Source: Sorangium cellulosum (GTDB lineage Bacteria > Myxococcota_A > Polyangia > Polyangiales > Polyangiaceae). Taken from it: a DNA stretch of 64,000 bases. Positions 1-8,226 of the stretch are shown here, in pieces. Below the pieces are notes generated by a model. That model was not told where the DNA came from and ran no database searches. It saw only the letters and a program-made list of their open reading frames with translations. Numbering within the stretch: the stretch's first letter is position 1; the number at the start of each line of letters is the position of its first letter. Where the stretch lies: positions 5,224,501-5,288,500 of the forward strand of contig NZ_CP012670.1 in assembly GCF_004135735.1 (NCBI RefSeq). The letters run 5' to 3'. The position numbers and the translations under genes are program-made.

Positions 1-879
1 CTCGCCCACCCCTCCCCCGCCCTCTCGTACTGTCGCACCAGCGTCTGCCCCGAGACGAAGCAGACCGCGGCCGTGTGCACGCCGGCCCAGCCGAACGACT
101 GCGGCATCCCGCTCGCCTGGCCGTCGCCGTGCGTCAGCTACTCCATCCAGGAGGACGCCTCCACGCAGGTCTCGCTCGCGGACACGGAGGCGATCTTCGA
201 GGAGGCGTTCGCCGCCTGGACGCAGGCCGACTGCGGCGGCGGGCGGACCCCGCGCATCGAGCTCGTCTACACCGGCCCGGTCGCGTGCGACGCGCACGAG
301 TACAACCAGACGAAGGGGAACGCGAACATCATCACGTTCCGGGACGACAGGTGGCCGTACGCGGGCGCCGGCAGCACCCTCGCGCTCACGACCGTCACCT
401 ACAACCTCAAGACCGGCGACATCTACGACGCCGACATGGAGATCAACTCGTCCGACGTGGACCTCTCGATCGGCGACTCCCGCCCCTCGTTCGACCTGCT
501 GAGCATCGCGACCCACGAGGCCGGCCACTTCCTCGGGCTGTCCCACTCGAGCGATTTCGACGCGACCATGTTCGCCGACTACCGGCCGGGGAGCGTCGCG
601 CTCCGCGATCTCGACGACGACGACCGCGCCGGCATCTGCGCGGTGTACCCGCCCGGCGCGCCGATCAAGGGGTGCGATCCCACGCCGCGCCACGGCTTCT
701 CCGGCGCGTGCGCCGCCGATCAGCCCGACGAGGAGGACGGCGGCTGCGCCGCGGCGCCAGGCGGCCGCGGCGGCGCGCCCGGCGCGGGGATCCTGCTCGC
801 CGCGCTCGCCTCGCTGGGCGCGGCCGCGAGGGCGCGGCGCGCCGCGGCCGGGCGCCCGGGCCGGGAGAGGTCCCGCTGA
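1..879 (+). CDS. Matrixin-like zinc metalloprotease, 5' end outside window
   Basis: The frame is open from base 1, so the gene begins upstream; a GTG at 73 is an internal candidate but the codons before it already look like protein. The zinc motif HEAGHFLGLSH lies at 514-546 (HExxHxxGxxH, the metzincin/matrixin signature), with a Met (ATMFADY) about nine residues later as the likely Met-turn. The C-terminus has a Gly-Cys, a short hydrophobic stretch (AGILLAALASLGAAA) and an Arg-rich end, resembling the MYXO-CTERM sorting tail of myxobacterial surface proteins. It is therefore probably a secreted or surface-anchored protease. Its stop overlaps the start of the RNase D-like gene. Family call is firm; substrate unknown. 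Confidence 0.85.
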   Translation, partial: LAHPSPALSYCRTSVCPETKQTAAVCTPAQPNDCGIPLAWPSPCVSYSIQEDASTQVSLADTEAIFEEAFAAWTQADCGGGRTPRIELVYTGPVACDAHEYNQTKGNANIITFRDDRWPYAGAGSTLALTTVTYNLKTGDIYDADMEINSSDVDLSIGDSRPSFDLLSIATHEAGHFLGLSHSSDFDATMFADYRPGSVALRDLDDDDRAGICAVYPPGAPIKGCDPTPRHGFSGACAADQPDEEDGGCAAAPGGRGGAPGAGILLAALASLGAAARARRAAAGRPGRERSR

Positions 880-2087
880 GCTCGGCCGCCCTCGTCCTCG
901 TCGAGCGCGACGCCGATCTCGCCCGGCTCGTCGAGCGCGCCGCGCGCGCCGACGCGATCGCGGTCGACGTGGAGGCCAACGGGCTGTTCGCGTACCGGCC
1001 GCGGCTCTGCACGGTCCAGCTCGCCTTCCGCGAGGGGGATCGCGTGGCGGTCGGGATCGTCGACGCGCTCCGCGTCCCCGTCGCCCCGCTCGCGCCGCTC
1101 CTCGGGGCCGCGGGGCCGCCCAAGGTGCTGCACGATCTCACCTTCGACGCCCGCATGCTCGCCGAGGCGGGGGCGCCGCTCGCCGCGGCGCGCGACACCT
1201 CGGTCGCCGCGCGCATGCTGGGGCGCGCGGCGACCGGGCTCGGCGCGCTCCTCCTGTCCGAGCTCGGCGTGAAGGTCGACAAGCAGCTCCAGCAGCACGA
1301 CTGGGCGCGCAGGCCGCTCGCGCGCGCCGAGCTGTCCTACCTGGCCGACGACGTGCTCCACCTCCTGCCGCTCGACGCGCGGCTCGCGGAGCAGGGCCGC
1401 GCGCTCGGCATCGAGGACGAGATCGCGGAGGAGTGCGCCTACAAGCTCGGCGCGGCGCTCGGGCCGCCGCGCGATCCGCGGCCCGCCTACGCGCGCATCA
1501 AGGGGGCCCAGGCGCTCGATCCGGAGGGCCGGGCGATCCTGCGGCGCCTCGTCGACGCCCGCGCGGCCGCCGCCGCGGCGGCGGACGTGCCCGCCTTCAA
1601 GATCGTCGCGAACGAGGTGCTGCTCGAGCTCGCGCGGCGCAAGCCGGCCCGGGCCGACGACGTGCGCGCGGTCCGCGGGGCCGCCGCGGGCCGCGCGGCG
1701 CCGCTCATCGAGGCGTGGCTCCGCGCCGCGCTGCAGGGGCGCGCCGACGGCGACGTGCCGGAGGAGGACCGCGCCCTCTTCCAGCCGGTCCGCCCGTCGC
1801 GCAGGGAGCTCGCCGCCCGGCGCGCGCTGGAGGGCCGGCTCACGGCGTGGCGCCGGGCCGAGGCGAAGGCGCGGAGCGTGGACGAGCAGGTCGTGCTCCC
1901 GGGGCACTGCGCGCAGGATCTCCTGACCATCGCGCTCGCGGAGGGCCACGCCGGGGACGCGGCGGTGGCCGCCGCGATCGCGCGCATCCCGGGGCTCGGG
2001 GCGCGCCGGCTCGCGCGGTACGGCAGGGCGCTCGCGGCGCTCGTGGCCGCGGCGCGGGAGAGCGAGCCGCCCGGCCCGGCGGTGTAA
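876..2087 (+). CDS. rnd: RNase D-like 3'-5' exonuclease with HRDC domain
   Basis: Encodes a DEDDy exonuclease, a family that trims tRNA and other RNA 3' ends. Exo I is DVEANGLF (D31, E33), Exo II is LHDLTFDARML near residue 90, and Exo III is YLADDVLHLL near residue 155 (Tyr-x3-Asp). The last ~70 residues, with IARIPGLGARRLARYG, fit an HRDC nucleic-acid-binding domain. Length (403 aa) is close to E. coli RNase D. No ATG, GTG or TTG lies near the expected start. CTG at 876 overlaps the upstream TGA as CTGA and has a GGGAGAGG Shine-Dalgarno at 863-870, so a CTG start by translational coupling is proposed. Function is confident; the start is inferred. Confidence 0.85.
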   Translation: MSSAALVLVERDADLARLVERAARADAIAVDVEANGLFAYRPRLCTVQLAFREGDRVAVGIVDALRVPVAPLAPLLGAAGPPKVLHDLTFDARMLAEAGAPLAAARDTSVAARMLGRAATGLGALLLSELGVKVDKQLQQHDWARRPLARAELSYLADDVLHLLPLDARLAEQGRALGIEDEIAEECAYKLGAALGPPRDPRPAYARIKGAQALDPEGRAILRRLVDARAAAAAAADVPAFKIVANEVLLELARRKPARADDVRAVRGAAAGRAAPLIEAWLRAALQGRADGDVPEEDRALFQPVRPSRRELAARRALEGRLTAWRRAEAKARSVDEQVVLPGHCAQDLLTIALAEGHAGDAAVAAAIARIPGLGARRLARYGRALAALVAAARESEPPGPAV

Positions 2088-2120
2088 CCGGCGGCCCCTC
2101 CGGAGAGCCCCCGGGGCGCG

Positions 2121-2154
2121 GCGCCGCGCGCGAACGCGCCTTCGCGCGCGGCGC
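2121..2154. terminator. Perfect 14-bp hairpin between the RNase D-like and MscS genes
   Basis: Arms at 2121-2134 and 2141-2154 (GCGCCGCGCGCGAA and its complement) enclose a 6-base loop. The position, 34 bases after the RNase D stop and before the MscS ribosome site, suits a transcription terminator. No U-tract follows, so the mechanism is inferred. Confidence 0.5.
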
Positions 2155-2208
2155 GTCGGCCGGCGCGCGGTCGACAGACCCGCCGCGCGATGGAAATAGG
2201 AGGGCCCC

Positions 2209-3885
2209 ATGCCCCGGACCGATCCTGACGCGCCGCGATGGCGCCGCTTCCTGCCGGCGACGTGGAGCTTCCGCGCCGCCTTCGCCTTCGCGCTCGTCTT
2301 CGGGTGCGTGCTGCTCGGAGCGCGCGCCGGAGAGCTGTCCCCTCCCCCGCCGCCCTCGACGCCGCCCCCGGTGGGCGCCGCCGAGGGCGTCGACGAGGCG
2401 ACCCAGGTCGCGCCCGACTCGCCGCGCGCCTCCCTCCGCAAGTTCATCGATCTCTGCCGCGCGGGCAACTACGCCGAGGCGGCGCGCTACCTCGACGTGC
2501 CCCCGAGGGCGGACGGGGTGGCGCTCGCGCAGCGGCTGAAGGCGGTGCTCGATCGGCACCTCTGGCTGGAGCCGGACGCCCTCTCGCCGCACGCGCTCGG
2601 CGACACCCAGGACAACCTCGGCAACGGCGTCGAGCAGATCGGCACGATCCCGACGCGGACGGGGACGCAGCCGGTGCGCCTGGTGCGGCGCGTGACCCCG
2701 GACGGCGTGCGCTGGCTCTTCTCGCGCGCCACCGTGGTGCGCATCGACGAGTGGTACGCGCAGCTCGAGGATCGCTGGCTGCGCGATCACCTGCCGCCCG
2801 CGCTGCTGCGCCCCGGCCCGCGCGAGCTGCTCTGGTGGCAGTGGCTCGCCCTGCCGATCCTCGCGCTGGCCAGCTGGGTCGTCGGCGCGGTGCTGAGCTT
2901 CCTCCTGCGCGCCGCGCTCCGCCACCTCGTCCTCCGGACCGAGTCGACGCTCGACGACGCGCTCCTCGCGGTGGCGCGCGGCCCGCTCACGTTCGCGGGG
3001 GCGCTGCTCGCCATGGCGGTGGCGCTCCCCTGGCTCAAGCTCTACCTGCCGGCCGAGCAGTTCCTCGACGCGGTGCTGCGCGCCGGCGCCTTCGTCGCCG
3101 TCTTCTGGCTCGTCCTGCGCGGGATCGACGCCGTCGGCGGCCGCCTGCTCGAGGCCCCCGCGACGCGCGACAACCCCGCGGCGCGCTCGCTCGTGCCGCT
3201 CATGGGCCGGATCGCGAAGGTCACGATCCTGATCATCGGCGCCATCGCCGTGCTGTCGGAGCTCGGCTACCCGGTGGCGAGCCTCATCGCCGGCCTCGGC
3301 ATCGGCGGCGTCGCCCTCGCGCTCGCCGCGCAGAAGACGGTGGAGAACCTGTTCGGCTCGGTCTCGATCGGGATCGACCGCCCGCTCCAGGTCGGCGATT
3401 TCGTGAAGATCGACCTGGTCCTAGGCACCGTCGAGAGCATCGGGCTCCGCTCGACCCGGATCCGCACGCTCGACCGGACCATCGTCACGATCCCGAACGG
3501 CAAGCTCGCCGATCTGCAGATCGAGTCGTACACGGCGCGCGACCGGATGCGCCTGCACTGCTTCCTCAACCTCGTCCGCGAGACCACCCCCGCGCAGCTC
3601 CGGGCCGTCCTCGAGGGGTGCGAGCGCGCGCTGCGCGAGCACCCGCACATCTGGCCCGACGACGTCGTCGTGCGCTTCGTCGGCCTCGGCCCCTCGTCGC
3701 TCGACGTCGAGATCATGGCCTGGTTCCAGACGCAGGACTTCGGCGAGTTCCGGACGATGCGCCAGGAGGCGCTGTTCTCCTTCCTGGAGGTCATCGCGTC
3801 GTCCGGGTCGAGCCTCGCGTACCCGACCCAGACGGTGCGCCTCGCCAAGGGCGCCCCGGAGCGCCCGCAGCCCGGCCTGTCCTAG
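2209..3885 (+). CDS. MscS-family mechanosensitive ion channel
   Basis: A 558-residue membrane protein. The N-terminus has a signal or TM helix (residues ~14-38), then a soluble periplasmic-type domain with a Ser/Arg-rich opening like those of larger MscS paralogues. Several TM helices follow from ~208 to ~370. The pore-lining helix plus beta-domain signature is at ~355-400 (GIGGVALALAAQKTVENLFG then VSIGIDRPLQVGDFV), diagnostic for MscS. The cytoplasmic cage domain completes the protein. MscS channels open on membrane tension to release solutes during hypo-osmotic shock. The ATG is chosen for the AGGAGGG Shine-Dalgarno ending six bases upstream. It is larger than E. coli MscS (286 aa), as in the YbdG/MscM-like subgroup. 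Confidence 0.92.
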   Translation: MPRTDPDAPRWRRFLPATWSFRAAFAFALVFGCVLLGARAGELSPPPPPSTPPPVGAAEGVDEATQVAPDSPRASLRKFIDLCRAGNYAEAARYLDVPPRADGVALAQRLKAVLDRHLWLEPDALSPHALGDTQDNLGNGVEQIGTIPTRTGTQPVRLVRRVTPDGVRWLFSRATVVRIDEWYAQLEDRWLRDHLPPALLRPGPRELLWWQWLALPILALASWVVGAVLSFLLRAALRHLVLRTESTLDDALLAVARGPLTFAGALLAMAVALPWLKLYLPAEQFLDAVLRAGAFVAVFWLVLRGIDAVGGRLLEAPATRDNPAARSLVPLMGRIAKVTILIIGAIAVLSELGYPVASLIAGLGIGGVALALAAQKTVENLFGSVSIGIDRPLQVGDFVKIDLVLGTVESIGLRSTRIRTLDRTIVTIPNGKLADLQIESYTARDRMRLHCFLNLVRETTPAQLRAVLEGCERALREHPHIWPDDVVVRFVGLGPSSLDVEIMAWFQTQDFGEFRTMRQEALFSFLEVIASSGSSLAYPTQTVRLAKGAPERPQPGLS

Positions 3886-3924
3886 CGCGGGCGGCGCTCG
3901 GCCCCGAGGCGGAGGCGGACCGCG

Positions 3925-5010
3925 CTAGGCGCGGGCGTCTCCCCTCGCCTCGGCGCACGCGGCGGGCGCCATCGGCTGGAGCCCGGCCTTCTCGATGAGC
4001 GCGCGGTCCTCGTCGGGGCCGGGGTTCGGCGTCGTGAGCAGCTTGTCCCCGTAGAAGATCGAGTTCGCCCCGGCGTACATGCAGAGCAGCTGCGCCTCGC
4101 GCGAGAGCTCGGTCCGGCCCGCGGACAGGCGGACCATCGAGCGCGGCATCATGAGCCGCGCGACCGCGATCATCCGGACGAACTCGATCGGGTCCACGGG
4201 CGGGAGGCCCTCGAGCGGCGTGCCCGCGGCGCGCACGAGGGCGTTGATCGGCACGCTCTCGGGGTGCGGATCGAGGCGCGCGAGCTCGACGAGCATCTCG
4301 CAGCGATCGGCGATGGACTCGCCCATGCCGATGATGCCGCCCGAGCAGACCGTGATGCCCGCGCGCCGGACGTTGCGGAGCGTGATCAGCCGCTCGTCGT
4401 ACGTGCGCGTGGAGATGATGGACTTGTAGGCTTTCCGCGACGTGTCGAGGTTGTGGTTGTAGGCGTCGAGGCCGGCCTCCTTGAGGCGGCGCGCCTGGTC
4501 CTCGGTGAGCATGCCCAGCGTGCAGCACGCCTCGAGGCCGAGCGCCTTCACGCCGCGCACCATCTCGACGACGCGGTCGAAGGCGGGGCCGTCCTTCACC
4601 TCGCGCCACGCGGCGCCCATGCAGAACCGGGTCGAGCCGCCGGCGCGCGCGCGCTCCGCCGCCGCGAGGACCGCGCCGACGTCGAGCATGCGCTCCGGCC
4701 CGACCTCGGTCTCGTGGTGGCTCGACTGCGGGCAGTAGGCGCAATCCTCGGGGCAGCCGCCGGTCTTGACGCTGAGCAGCGTGCAGAGCTGCACCTCGTG
4801 CTCGCCATGGAACGCGCGGTGGACCGAGCGCGCGCGGTCGATCAGGGCGAAGAGCGGGAGATCGTGGAGCGCCATCGCCTCCGCGACGGTCCAGTCGTGA
4901 CGCACCTCGCCCGCCGTGCCTGCCGCTGGGACGCGCTCGCCCCGATCACCGCGCTCCCCCGTGTGCCCCGCCGCTTCCGTTTCCATCCCATCGAGCATGG
5001 GCTCGCTCAT
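3925..5010 (-). CDS. bioB: Biotin synthase
   Basis: Radical-SAM enzyme that inserts sulfur into dethiobiotin in the last step of biotin synthesis. The CxxxCxxC motif binding the SAM 4Fe-4S cluster is CPEDCAYC (Cys 86, 90, 93 from the chosen start). The second-cluster ligands known from E. coli are present as Cys in RFCMGAA, Cys in EACCTLGML, Cys in ITVCSGG and Arg in MVRLSAGR. Typical YNHNLDTS and NALVRAAGTPL blocks follow. The frame is open to 5244, but that extension is repeat-derived; ATG 5010 gives 361 aa against 346 in E. coli, with further ATGs at 4998 and 4986. No other bio gene is adjacent and no BirA-type operator was recognised. Confidence 0.95.
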   Translation of the reverse strand: MSEPMLDGMETEAAGHTGERGDRGERVPAAGTAGEVRHDWTVAEAMALHDLPLFALIDRARSVHRAFHGEHEVQLCTLLSVKTGGCPEDCAYCPQSSHHETEVGPERMLDVGAVLAAAERARAGGSTRFCMGAAWREVKDGPAFDRVVEMVRGVKALGLEACCTLGMLTEDQARRLKEAGLDAYNHNLDTSRKAYKSIISTRTYDERLITLRNVRRAGITVCSGGIIGMGESIADRCEMLVELARLDPHPESVPINALVRAAGTPLEGLPPVDPIEFVRMIAVARLMMPRSMVRLSAGRTELSREAQLLCMYAGANSIFYGDKLLTTPNPGPDEDRALIEKAGLQPMAPAACAEARGDARA

Positions 5011-5147
5011 AGCCAGGCTTGGGGCGCCGCCGCAAGCGAGCCGCGCCGACCAGGGCGATCCCCCTCTTCCCGAGCGGTGGGTTCCGGGGGAGTCGAGCGG
5101 CCTTCCGGGAGGCCCGCCGCCCACGTCCTCCGTCGTCCGTTTCGACC

Positions 5148-5370
5148 CCTCCACCCGAGAGACGCCTTTGCCCGTCTCCGTGCGGCGGCACGTCCACCGC
5201 CCCCCTGGCAGCTCCCGTCTCCGGGGGGTGGATCCTCCCCACACGAGATGCCTCTAGCCCGTCTCCATGCAGCGGCATGTCCACCGCCCCCTGGCAGCTC
5301 CCCGTCTCCGGGGGGTGGCGCCTTCATGGGCGAGACGCCCGCCGACCGTCTCTGGTGGATCCCTCTGCAC
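5148..5370. repeat. Degenerate 87-bp tandem repeats upstream of bioB
   Basis: Two near-identical 87-bp units at 5173-5259 and 5260-5346 share the landmarks CGTCTCC.TGC.GCGGCA, TCCACCGCC, CTGGCAGCTCC and CGTCTCCGGGGGGTGG. Partial degenerate copies flank them: a unit tail before 5173 and a unit head from 5347. The array fills much of the gene-free stretch 5011-5470 between bioB and the accessory island. No coding function is evident. It may be an expanding intergenic repeat family; whether it occurs elsewhere in the genome cannot be judged here. Confidence 0.75.
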
Positions 5371-5465
5371 AACAGTACGGATGCCACCCGTCACTCCGGT
5401 GGACCCCCCTCCACAAAAATACGGAGACCACCCGTCTCACCGGTGGAGACGCGGTGGCATCCGGA
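5355..5465. repeat. 44-bp tandem repeats adjoining the 87-bp array
   Basis: Units at 5355-5398 and 5399-5442 both begin GTGGA and carry a TACGGA..CCACCCGTC core; a third partial unit begins at 5443. Together with the preceding 87-bp array this accounts for most of the 460-base stretch without genes between bioB and the small minus-strand gene. Confidence 0.75.
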
Positions 5466-5470
5466 CGGGC

Positions 5471-5680
5471 TCAGGGCATGTCGCTCGCTCCGGACGGCAG
5501 CGCCGGCGCGGGCTCACCCTTCTTCGGGCGCGCCCTGCGGCGATCCCTGGCCACGTCGTCGACCAGCTCGACATACGGCGCCAGGAGGAACGCGACCAGC
5601 GCCTCGCTGCCGGCGATCTCGGGGTCGGCGTGGCCTTCGATCCTCTGCAGGAGCGCCCGCAGCGCCTCGCGGGCGGTCAC
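5471..5680 (-). CDS. Small hypothetical protein, possibly a gene remnant
   Basis: A 69-residue frame (GTG start) with strong G/C third-position bias, which supports real coding. It has an alpha-helical, acidic middle and a basic Lys/Arg then Pro/Ala-rich tail. No family was recognised. The frame stays open upstream of the GTG without a stop, across the divergent gene's 5' end, so the piece could be the C-terminal remnant of a longer gene. It sits at the left edge of the accessory island, next to the tandem repeats. Confidence 0.5.
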   Translation of the reverse strand: MTAREALRALLQRIEGHADPEIAGSEALVAFLLAPYVELVDDVARDRRRARPKKGEPAPALPSGASDMP

Positions 5681-5730
5681 CCACTGAGGCCGGCCGTCGC
5701 TCGGCCCCCCCCGCGGGCTGCACCACCGCC

Positions 5731-6204
5731 GTGAACCCGAACGTCGCGGCGCCGCGCGACGCGAGCCGCGCGCCGAACGAGCTCGCCGCGGAGGTCATGA
5801 CGCTGTCGGCGGAGCTCCAGGCGCTCGCGGCCTCGTTCGAGGAGGCGATCGCGCCGCACAAGGACCTCCTCGCCACGCACGGCGCGCCGATGCCGGACCT
5901 GACCTCGGGGGCGCTGCGCTCGCTGAGCGCGATGCTGGGTTATGAGATGCGGCCGCTCTGCGAGGCGGCGTCGTCGTCGTGGCGCGAGGCGGGGTGCGAC
6001 GTGCTCCGAGGGCGGTTCGACGCCGCCGAGGCCGAGCTCAGGACGAGCCTGCCCCGGAAGGTCGCGGCCGGCCTCGCGTCGCTGCGGGAGATGGGGATGG
6101 AGGCGGCGCTGCTCGACGCCGCGCAGGCGAGGCTCGATGCGGGCGACGTGAAGGGCGCCGCGATCGCGCACGACGCCGCCGTGCGCGGCGCGGAGGGGAC
6201 ATGA
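5731..6204 (+). CDS. Helical hypothetical protein, first gene of toxin-like operon
   Basis: A 157-residue, Ala/Leu/Glu-rich, almost wholly helical protein with no signal peptide, TM segment or recognised domain. GTG 5731 is chosen because good codon bias begins there; the ribosome site is weak. Its TGA overlaps the ATG of the next gene as ATGA, so the two are translationally coupled. From context it could be a cytosolic partner, chaperone or adaptor of the secreted carrier protein downstream. That role is inference only. Confidence 0.6.
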   Translation: MNPNVAAPRDASRAPNELAAEVMTLSAELQALAASFEEAIAPHKDLLATHGAPMPDLTSGALRSLSAMLGYEMRPLCEAASSSWREAGCDVLRGRFDAAEAELRTSLPRKVAAGLASLREMGMEAALLDAAQARLDAGDVKGAAIAHDAAVRGAEGT

Positions 6205-7577
6205 GCCGGTCGACCTGCGCCGCGCTGCGCGACCGGAGCGCCGCCGCCTTCCAGCAGCTCGTCGCGCTCGTCACGGCGCTGGCGGTGCTGGCGCCGTCGT
6301 TTGCGTGGGCGGGCACGCCGTACAGCCTGAGCTGGGAGCGCACGGCGTTCAGCGGGTCGTGCGAGAGGGCCTACCTCGTCGGACACCAGTTCTTTCGTGT
6401 CAACGACACGCCGCTGACCACGGTGGAGGTCCCCGAGGCGCTGGTGGACCTGCCGGATGGCTCGGAGATGAACAGGTCAGAGACCGAGTTCGACTCGGTG
6501 CTCCTCCGCATCGGAACGAACAATCTCCATTTCGACGTACAGCACGCCGCCGGCAACGACTGGTGCTCCGACACGCACGAGGTGGTGAACCTCGTGTCGG
6601 CGCCGCTCGGGCTGAACAAACCGCTCTTCGATGTCCGGCGCCGTGGAGCGAAATTCTCCGGCGACACCCGGATCAACCTCGGGCTCGCCGAGATCAACCC
6701 GCCGCTCGCGCGCGACATCGCGATCCTCGAGGCGACGGTCGCGGAGCTGCGCAAGGCGCTCGTCCGGAGCGCCGCCAGGATCGCCGACCTGAGGGAGCGG
6801 ATGGACCTGCTCCAGCAGCTCGACACCGAGCTGCACGACCTGGTGACCCGGCCGCTGGACGAGATCTCGCGGACCGACCTCGACGCGATCCTGGACCGGT
6901 ACCAGGGCGCGGTCGACGCGGAGACCCGGGCGGCGATGGAGCAGCTCGTCGACGACCTGAAGCAGAGCGTCCGCGATCTCGAGGGCGAGCTCGGGCGGCT
7001 CATCGACGAGTTCGGCGCGCAGGCGGACGAGGTGGCGGATCTGGCGACGCAGACGGCGCGCGCCGAGGGGTGGGATCCGGACGATCCGCAGGCGTACGCG
7101 CTCGGCGAGAGCGACGTGCCGTGGGTCGAGGTGCCGGACATCGCGGAGGTGCCGGGGGCGTTCGAGGCAGGGAGAGACCCGTATGCGGCGTACGCGGACG
7201 CGGTGATCGCGGCGCTGGAGGAGGATGTCAGCGGCGGCGTGGTGGTCGCGCGGGCCGACTTCGTGGCGGCCGTGCGGGCGTGGCGGGCGAACAGCGTGGC
7301 GCTGGAGATCGCGCTGCGTGACCGGATGGGCGTGTCGATCGCCGAAACGAACGCGTTCCTGAACGCGCAGAACCGGGTCACGGCGTACGTGCGGCGGTTC
7401 ATGGATGCATCGGACTGGTTCGTGGACACGCCGGTGCCGCCGGACCTGCGCTTGTACGTGGACACGGTGCTCATGCCGCGGTTCGATGCGCTCGCCGACC
7501 AGTTGAAGGACAGCCTCAACAGATGCCGGCAGAGTCGCTCCCTGGCATGTCCGGCGGGAGGGCTCCTGACTTCGTGA
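6201..7577 (+). CDS. Secreted coiled-coil protein, likely carrier part of a polymorphic toxin
   Basis: A 458-residue protein with a clear signal peptide (residues ~1-37, cleavage after AWA). It then has a beta-rich region with two Cys pairs (SGSCERAY, NDWCSDTH) and long heptad-like helices at ~170-300. No named family was recognised. The frame ends in a nonsense-looking tail (CRQSRSLACPAGG), while frame +2 over the same bases opens into a nuclease-like domain. The natural product was therefore probably one longer polypeptide, or the tip was exchanged by recombination. Immunity-like genes follow. Coupled to the upstream gene through ATGA. Confidence 0.65.
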   Translation: MSRSTCAALRDRSAAAFQQLVALVTALAVLAPSFAWAGTPYSLSWERTAFSGSCERAYLVGHQFFRVNDTPLTTVEVPEALVDLPDGSEMNRSETEFDSVLLRIGTNNLHFDVQHAAGNDWCSDTHEVVNLVSAPLGLNKPLFDVRRRGAKFSGDTRINLGLAEINPPLARDIAILEATVAELRKALVRSAARIADLRERMDLLQQLDTELHDLVTRPLDEISRTDLDAILDRYQGAVDAETRAAMEQLVDDLKQSVRDLEGELGRLIDEFGAQADEVADLATQTARAEGWDPDDPQAYALGESDVPWVEVPDIAEVPGAFEAGRDPYAAYADAVIAALEEDVSGGVVVARADFVAAVRAWRANSVALEIALRDRMGVSIAETNAFLNAQNRVTAYVRRFMDASDWFVDTPVPPDLRLYVDTVLMPRFDALADQLKDSLNRCRQSRSLACPAGGLLTS

Positions 7578-7858
7578 CGGTGTCCCGCGGGCAGAAGCTG
7601 ATCGTGAGCGAGGTGAAAGGGGGCGACCCCGTCAAAGTAGACGATGTGATCAAGCAGTTGTCGAACGGGATGGAGGGGCTACGGAAGGAGGGGGTCGCCG
7701 GGGATGTCGAGCAGGTCGAGCTCATCATGACGCGCGGTGCGAAATTCAAACCGAAAGATACCTATACCGTCAAGGACGGGTACCTCTTCAATGTGAAGAA
7801 GGGCAAGAGGGAGACCCTGAACGGGTTCAACAACCCCATCAAGGTGACCCAGCTATGA
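7523..7858 (+). CDS. Nuclease-like toxin C-terminal domain, out of frame with its carrier
   Basis: A 111-residue frame overlapping the carrier's last 55 bases. The segment PDFVTVS..LIVSEVKGG (D16, then E30-x-K32) fits the D-(x)n-ExK core of the restriction-endonuclease fold used by many polymorphic-toxin tips, and the rest alternates strands and helices. It has no signal peptide of its own. Codons such as AAA, GTA, ATA and TTG make it visibly more AT-rich than its neighbours, as for imported toxin modules. Its TGA overlaps the next ATG (ATGA), typical of toxin-immunity coupling. It may be read after a frameshift from 6201-7577, be a standalone orphan tip, or be inactive. Confidence 0.6.
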   Translation: MPAESLPGMSGGRAPDFVTVSRGQKLIVSEVKGGDPVKVDDVIKQLSNGMEGLRKEGVAGDVEQVELIMTRGAKFKPKDTYTVKDGYLFNVKKGKRETLNGFNNPIKVTQL

Positions 7859-8222
7859 GTGAATCAGGGCCGACCTTCTTCGCCTGGTGTGACGCGGCAG
7901 AGACGCTCGAAGCGTTCCTGGCGGCGCTCTCGGCGCTCGTAGACCCACGGCTTCCTATCTGCGTGAGGAAAGACGGAACCCTCACCGACACGACCTCTAT
8001 GGACGAGGCGGTCGAGATGATCCGCACTGAGTTCGCCGAAGGTCCGGCCGGTGGAGCACTCTTCGACGTACTGTTGAGTGCCTCCAAGCGCATCTTCCCG
8101 TGCAGCGGCTACTGTTACACGGAAGAGGCCGGCCGCGACATCTCGGCCGGCCCCATCGACATGACCACGTGCGACCAGCGTAGGTTCCTCTGCTCTCTTC
8201 TTGAGCTCGCCTGGGGCAGCGG
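7855..8222 (+). pseudogene. Immunity-like gene, 5' part, interrupted by IS element
   Basis: The 5' 122 codons of a protein homologous to the intact gene at 10646-11707 (shared FFAWCD.AE start, MDEAVEMIR, LAWGSG). The reading frame runs into the IS and stops at 8239-8241. The 3' part resumes after the IS. Deleting 8223-9931 (the IS plus one 9-bp repeat) joins the halves in frame at GSG-PRSIEAEA and gives a 350-codon gene, against 353 for the paralogue. Start overlaps the toxin-tip stop. Role as immunity protein is inferred from position; no known immunity family was recognised. Confidence 0.8.
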
Positions 8223-8226
8223 AAAA

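Noticed and set aside
5148..5465. CRISPR array at the tandem repeats
   Set aside because: Units are contiguous and 87 or 44 bp long with no unique spacers, and no cas gene is present in the window.
5011..5470. Short peptides readable in the tandem-repeat region upstream of bioB
   Set aside because: They are Pro/Ser-rich products of the repeats without ribosome sites; the bioB extension to 5244 is rejected for the same reason.
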